Source of the DNA: Sulfurimonas sp.
GTDB lineage: Bacteria; Campylobacterota; Campylobacteria; Campylobacterales; Sulfurimonadaceae
Assembly (NCBI GenBank): GCA_015487435.1
Contig: WFPU01000225.1
Coordinates: 1-8,806 of the forward strand
Direction of reading: 5' to 3'
Length of the DNA stretch: 8,806 nucleotides
Within the stretch, counting starts at the first letter, position 1. The number at the start of each line of letters is the position of its first letter. Both the position numbers and the translations under genes were made by a program. Below, piece by piece: positions 6,759-8,806 of the stretch. The notes beneath the pieces were generated by a model. It searched no databases and was not told where the DNA came from. It saw only the letters and a program-made list of their open reading frames with translations.

Positions 6759-6783
6759 AGAGCAACCTTTACTTAGTTGCTCT
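6759..6783 (-). other. Hairpin directly before the comM start
   Basis: AGAGCAAC (6759-6766) and GTTGCTCT (6776-6783) form a perfect 8-bp stem with a 9-nt loop. In the minus-strand transcript it ends at the base before the comM ATG and places the AAAGG ribosome binding site at the loop edge. It has no T run, so it is not a typical terminator. It could modulate comM translation, or be fortuitous. Confidence 0.4.
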
Positions 6784-6816
6784 TATAATACTATTTTTGA
6801 GATTTCTTATCTAAAG

Positions 6817-6835
6817 ATATGGCAGTTTGCCATAT
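6817..6835. other. Hairpin at the end of def
   Basis: ATATGGCA and TGCCATAT form a perfect 8-bp stem with a 3-nt loop, touching the def stop codon (6835-6837). On the minus strand the following bases are not T-rich, so termination after def would be weak and read-through to comM likely. On the plus strand a T-rich stretch follows, so it could block antisense reading into def. Confidence 0.45.
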
Positions 6836-7359
6836 TATTTAGATTTTTTGCGCTCTTTTTGCAGTTTTTTATACTCTTTTTCAAACTTTTTACGGCGGGC
6901 ATAGGAAAGATGGTCTATAAATAAAATACCTTCAAGATGATCCATCTCGTGCTGAATGGCAATAGCCAACAAACCATCTGCATCGAGTGTCTGGGTATTG
7001 CCTTCTCTGTCTTGATAATTGATCGTTATATGTTCGTATCGCTTTATATCTTCATAAAACTGCGGTACTGAAAGACATCCCTCTTGATAGGTCGTCTCTC
7101 CATCTTTTTGAATGATTACAGGGTTAATGATCTCTAAAAGATTCTCAGGATGCTGTTCACCCTCTTCATCCGGAAGATTGATAACAAGTGCACGGATGGG
7201 ATGAGCGACTTGAATCGCAGCTAATCCGATACCGTTCGTCTCGATCATAAAAGGATGCATCGCATCTAAAAGCTTATGTAAATTCTCATCAAAAGCGGTT
7301 ACTTCTTTCGATTTTTGACGTAGTCTTTTATCTGGATATTCGACTATATGTAACTTCAT
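6835..7359 (-). CDS. def: Peptide deformylase
   Basis: Removes the N-formyl group from the initiator methionine of new proteins; a cytoplasmic metalloenzyme. All three family motifs are intact: GIGLAAIQ (43-50), EGCLSV (93-98) with metal ligand Cys95, and HEMDH (137-141) with ligands His137 and His141 and catalytic Glu138. Its 174 residues are the normal length, ending in a Lys-rich tail common in this enzyme. It starts 15 bases after the GGDEF gene stop, with AAGAGA nearby as ribosome binding site, so it is co-transcribed with clpP and the GGDEF gene. It is chromosomal backbone, untouched by the nearby insertion. Confidence 0.97.
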   Translation of the reverse strand: MKLHIVEYPDKRLRQKSKEVTAFDENLHKLLDAMHPFMIETNGIGLAAIQVAHPIRALVINLPDEEGEQHPENLLEIINPVIIQKDGETTYQEGCLSVPQFYEDIKRYEHITINYQDREGNTQTLDADGLLAIAIQHEMDHLEGILFIDHLSYARRKKFEKEYKKLQKERKKSK

Positions 7360-7374
7360 TGATCTCTTGTCTTC

Positions 7375-8427
7375 CTATTTTCTCAGTGAAACAGCATAGT
7401 CTGAATTTTTCAACTCATGCGCTTTCTCGATACCATCGAGCACACTTACTACTATCTCTTCTACAGAAAACTCCGGATCGATATCTGTCACCCCGATAGA
7501 GATCTTGAGCTGTATCTCACGATCGGCAAGAAAGAAGTTAGAATTTGAAACAAGATCGCAGAGACGCTCACTTGCTTTTTTCGCACTCTCAATGTCCGTA
7601 TGTTTTAAAAGCATTGAAAACACACCGTTACCGTAATGCGCAACGATGTCACTTCTGCGTGAGGTCTTCAGCAGCAGTCTCGCAATCGTACGAACCATTA
7701 AAAGCACGGCTTTTTCATTTTTGACACTCTTTTTAAGTTCACGAGAAAGCTCTATCATAATAAGAGAGCTTTTATGATGGAATTCTTTGATAAGCCCCAT
7801 CTCCTGCTCGATCTTCGTTAAAAGATAGCGTTTATTGTAAACTCCGAATTGGTTGTCAAAAATCGTCTCATTCTCTACATTTTTCACAATTTTTGCTGTA
7901 TCATCGTAGATGGATCGCATCTGTGTACTTTGTGTTTTTAAAATGGAGTTGAGCTTCGTTACATCGTTCTCTAAAGTAGAGATGATGGACAGAGCTTCTT
8001 CTGCTTCAGGTTTGTCTTCAAGCTCTTTTTTTCTTTTTTCCAAGATCTTCGTCATCAAGGTCATATTTTTGTAAAGATTTGCAGTTACGCCTAAAATGCC
8101 TTTTATTGAACTAAATCCCTCTTTGAGACTGTGCTCGAGAGCGATGGTATTTTCATCATCATTATTCTCTTCAAGCTCCAAGATAGAGTGAATCTGCTTA
8201 CGAAGGTTCTCACTCTTATCTTCAAGGAGTCTGTCAAAATAGAGGGAGAAGTTGTTCGGGGTTGGTGGTAAATTATCCGCAATAAGTGTATTTAAGACCT
8301 CTTTTGCATAGATCTCGATGTCACTCGAAGGGTTGTCCATATCTAATGCACTAATGACAGGAACATCTACTTCAGAACTTGTATCATCAATATTTCTACG
8401 ACTTTTTTTTCTTAGTGTACCTGCCAT
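7375..8427 (-). CDS. Degenerate GGDEF-domain protein of the clpP-def operon
   Basis: Protein of 350 aa. A charged N-terminus and a helical region (about 36-90) precede a long coiled-coil stretch (about 95-190), followed by a GGDEF-like domain (192-345) starting at DNQFGVYNKRYLL. The fold signature is clear (DIVAHYGNGVFSMLL, later IQLKISIGVTDID), but the signature GGDEF is GNGVF at 266-270. The usual Asp-x-Asp metal and substrate segment reads IELSRELKKS. Both catalytic metal sites appear lost, so cyclic-di-GMP synthesis is very unlikely. It may bind a partner or nucleotide, or act as scaffold; no phosphodiesterase domain is present. It starts 11 bases after the clpP stop with AGGGG as ribosome binding site. 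There is no membrane segment, so it is cytoplasmic. Automated annotation would probably label it diguanylate cyclase, which the active site does not support. Confidence 0.85.
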   Translation of the reverse strand: MAGTLRKKSRRNIDDTSSEVDVPVISALDMDNPSSDIEIYAKEVLNTLIADNLPPTPNNFSLYFDRLLEDKSENLRKQIHSILELEENNDDENTIALEHSLKEGFSSIKGILGVTANLYKNMTLMTKILEKRKKELEDKPEAEEALSIISTLENDVTKLNSILKTQSTQMRSIYDDTAKIVKNVENETIFDNQFGVYNKRYLLTKIEQEMGLIKEFHHKSSLIMIELSRELKKSVKNEKAVLLMVRTIARLLLKTSRRSDIVAHYGNGVFSMLLKHTDIESAKKASERLCDLVSNSNFFLADREIQLKISIGVTDIDPEFSVEEIVVSVLDGIEKAHELKNSDYAVSLRK

Positions 8428-8438
8428 TGCTAACCCCT

Positions 8439-8806
8439 TTACTCTTTATCGCTCTTTATCAGAACTTCATCGATCATGCCGTACTCTTTTGCTTCGGCTG
8501 CACTCATGAAGTTATCACGATCAGTATCTGCTTCAACAGTAGCTATATCCTGCCCTGTATTGCTTGCAAGAATACCGTTAAGCTCTTTTTTCATACGAAG
8601 GATCTCTTCTGCCTGAATCGCAATGTCTGTTGCCTGACCCTGTGCACCGCCAAGCGGCTGGTGAATCATGATTCTAGCATGTGGCAGCGCATAACGCTTC
8701 CCTTTTTCACCACTTGAGAGTAAGAATGCTCCCATAGATGCCGCTTGACCGACACAGATCGTCGCAACGTTTGGACGAATGTAGTTCATCGTATCATAAA
8801 TTGCCA
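8439..8806 (-). CDS. clpP: ATP-dependent Clp protease proteolytic subunit ClpP (C-terminal part)
   Basis: Serine protease subunit that forms the two-ring ClpP barrel and works with ClpX or ClpA to degrade proteins. The gene enters from the right edge already inside its coding frame (AIYDTMNYIRPN), so the N-terminal part is missing from the window only. The complete catalytic triad is visible: Ser in GQAASMGAFL, His in MIHQPLGG, Asp in DTDRDNFMSA. It is followed by the standard ending AKEYGMIDEVL and a short charged tail. It is the first visible gene of the clpP - GGDEF - def - comM cluster; its promoter lies outside the window. Confidence 0.97.
   Translation of the reverse strand, partial: AIYDTMNYIRPNVATICVGQAASMGAFLLSSGEKGKRYALPHARIMIHQPLGGAQGQATDIAIQAEEILRMKKELNGILASNTGQDIATVEADTDRDNFMSAAEAKEYGMIDEVLIKSDKE

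Noticed and set aside
6640..6924. Plus-strand open frame of 94 codons with a hydrophobic stretch
   Set aside because: It is antisense to the comM fragment and the end of def, both clear genes on the minus strand; its hydrophobic part mirrors the Lys-rich def tail.
8318..8717. Plus-strand frames opposite clpP and the GGDEF gene
   Set aside because: Antisense shadows of well-supported genes.
1..8806. CRISPR array, tRNA, rRNA, insertion sequence or recognised anti-phage system
   Set aside because: No regularly spaced repeats, tRNA-like cloverleaf, transposase or known defence protein was seen; any defence cargo would have to lie left of base 1.

Overview
The window looks like a piece of a campylobacterote (epsilonproteobacterial, Sulfurimonas/Sulfuricurvum-like) chromosome into which a genomic island has inserted. 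The organism call rests on the A/T-rich sequence and the tight clpP - GGDEF-type gene - def - comM(yifB) order on the right. It is recognition from memory, not a database result.

Right side (about 6634-8806, all minus strand): the chromosomal backbone. It holds the 3' part of clpP, a gene for a degenerate GGDEF protein, def (peptide deformylase), and the first 42 codons of comM/yifB. ComM similarity stops abruptly at a Glu codon whose last base (6633) is also the last base of an 18-bp sequence. That sequence occurs again, with one mismatch, 109 bp further into the island. This is the island's right end. The rest of comM and the island's left end lie outside the window.

Left side (1-6633): the island. 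Nearest the junction is a 230-bp non-coding end carrying the two repeats and the promoter of a tightly overlapping three-gene operon on the minus strand. The operon encodes a 439-aa tyrosine recombinase, a 206-aa helical/coiled-coil protein without catalytic residues, and a large protein of about 941 aa that is a second tyrosine recombinase with a Cys cluster behind its catalytic domain. Gene order, sizes and overlaps match the Gamma-Mobile-Trio (GmtY-GmtX-GmtZ), described in gammaproteobacterial islands. I assign it by architecture, with Tn554-type TnpA/TnpC/TnpB as the nearest alternative. Downstream on the same strand is a CI/LexA-like repressor (HTH plus S24 peptidase) with an intact Ser/Lys dyad and a Cys-Gly cleavage site. 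Convergent to it, on the plus strand, is a secreted endonuclease I (EndA/Dns family), the only clear cargo gene in view.

Working together (inference): the trio would move the island, and the repressor could tie something in it to DNA damage. The island interrupts comM, whose product is a branch-migration helicase of natural transformation, and it brings a periplasmic DNase of a family known to block DNA uptake. That would be two independent hits on natural transformation from one insertion.
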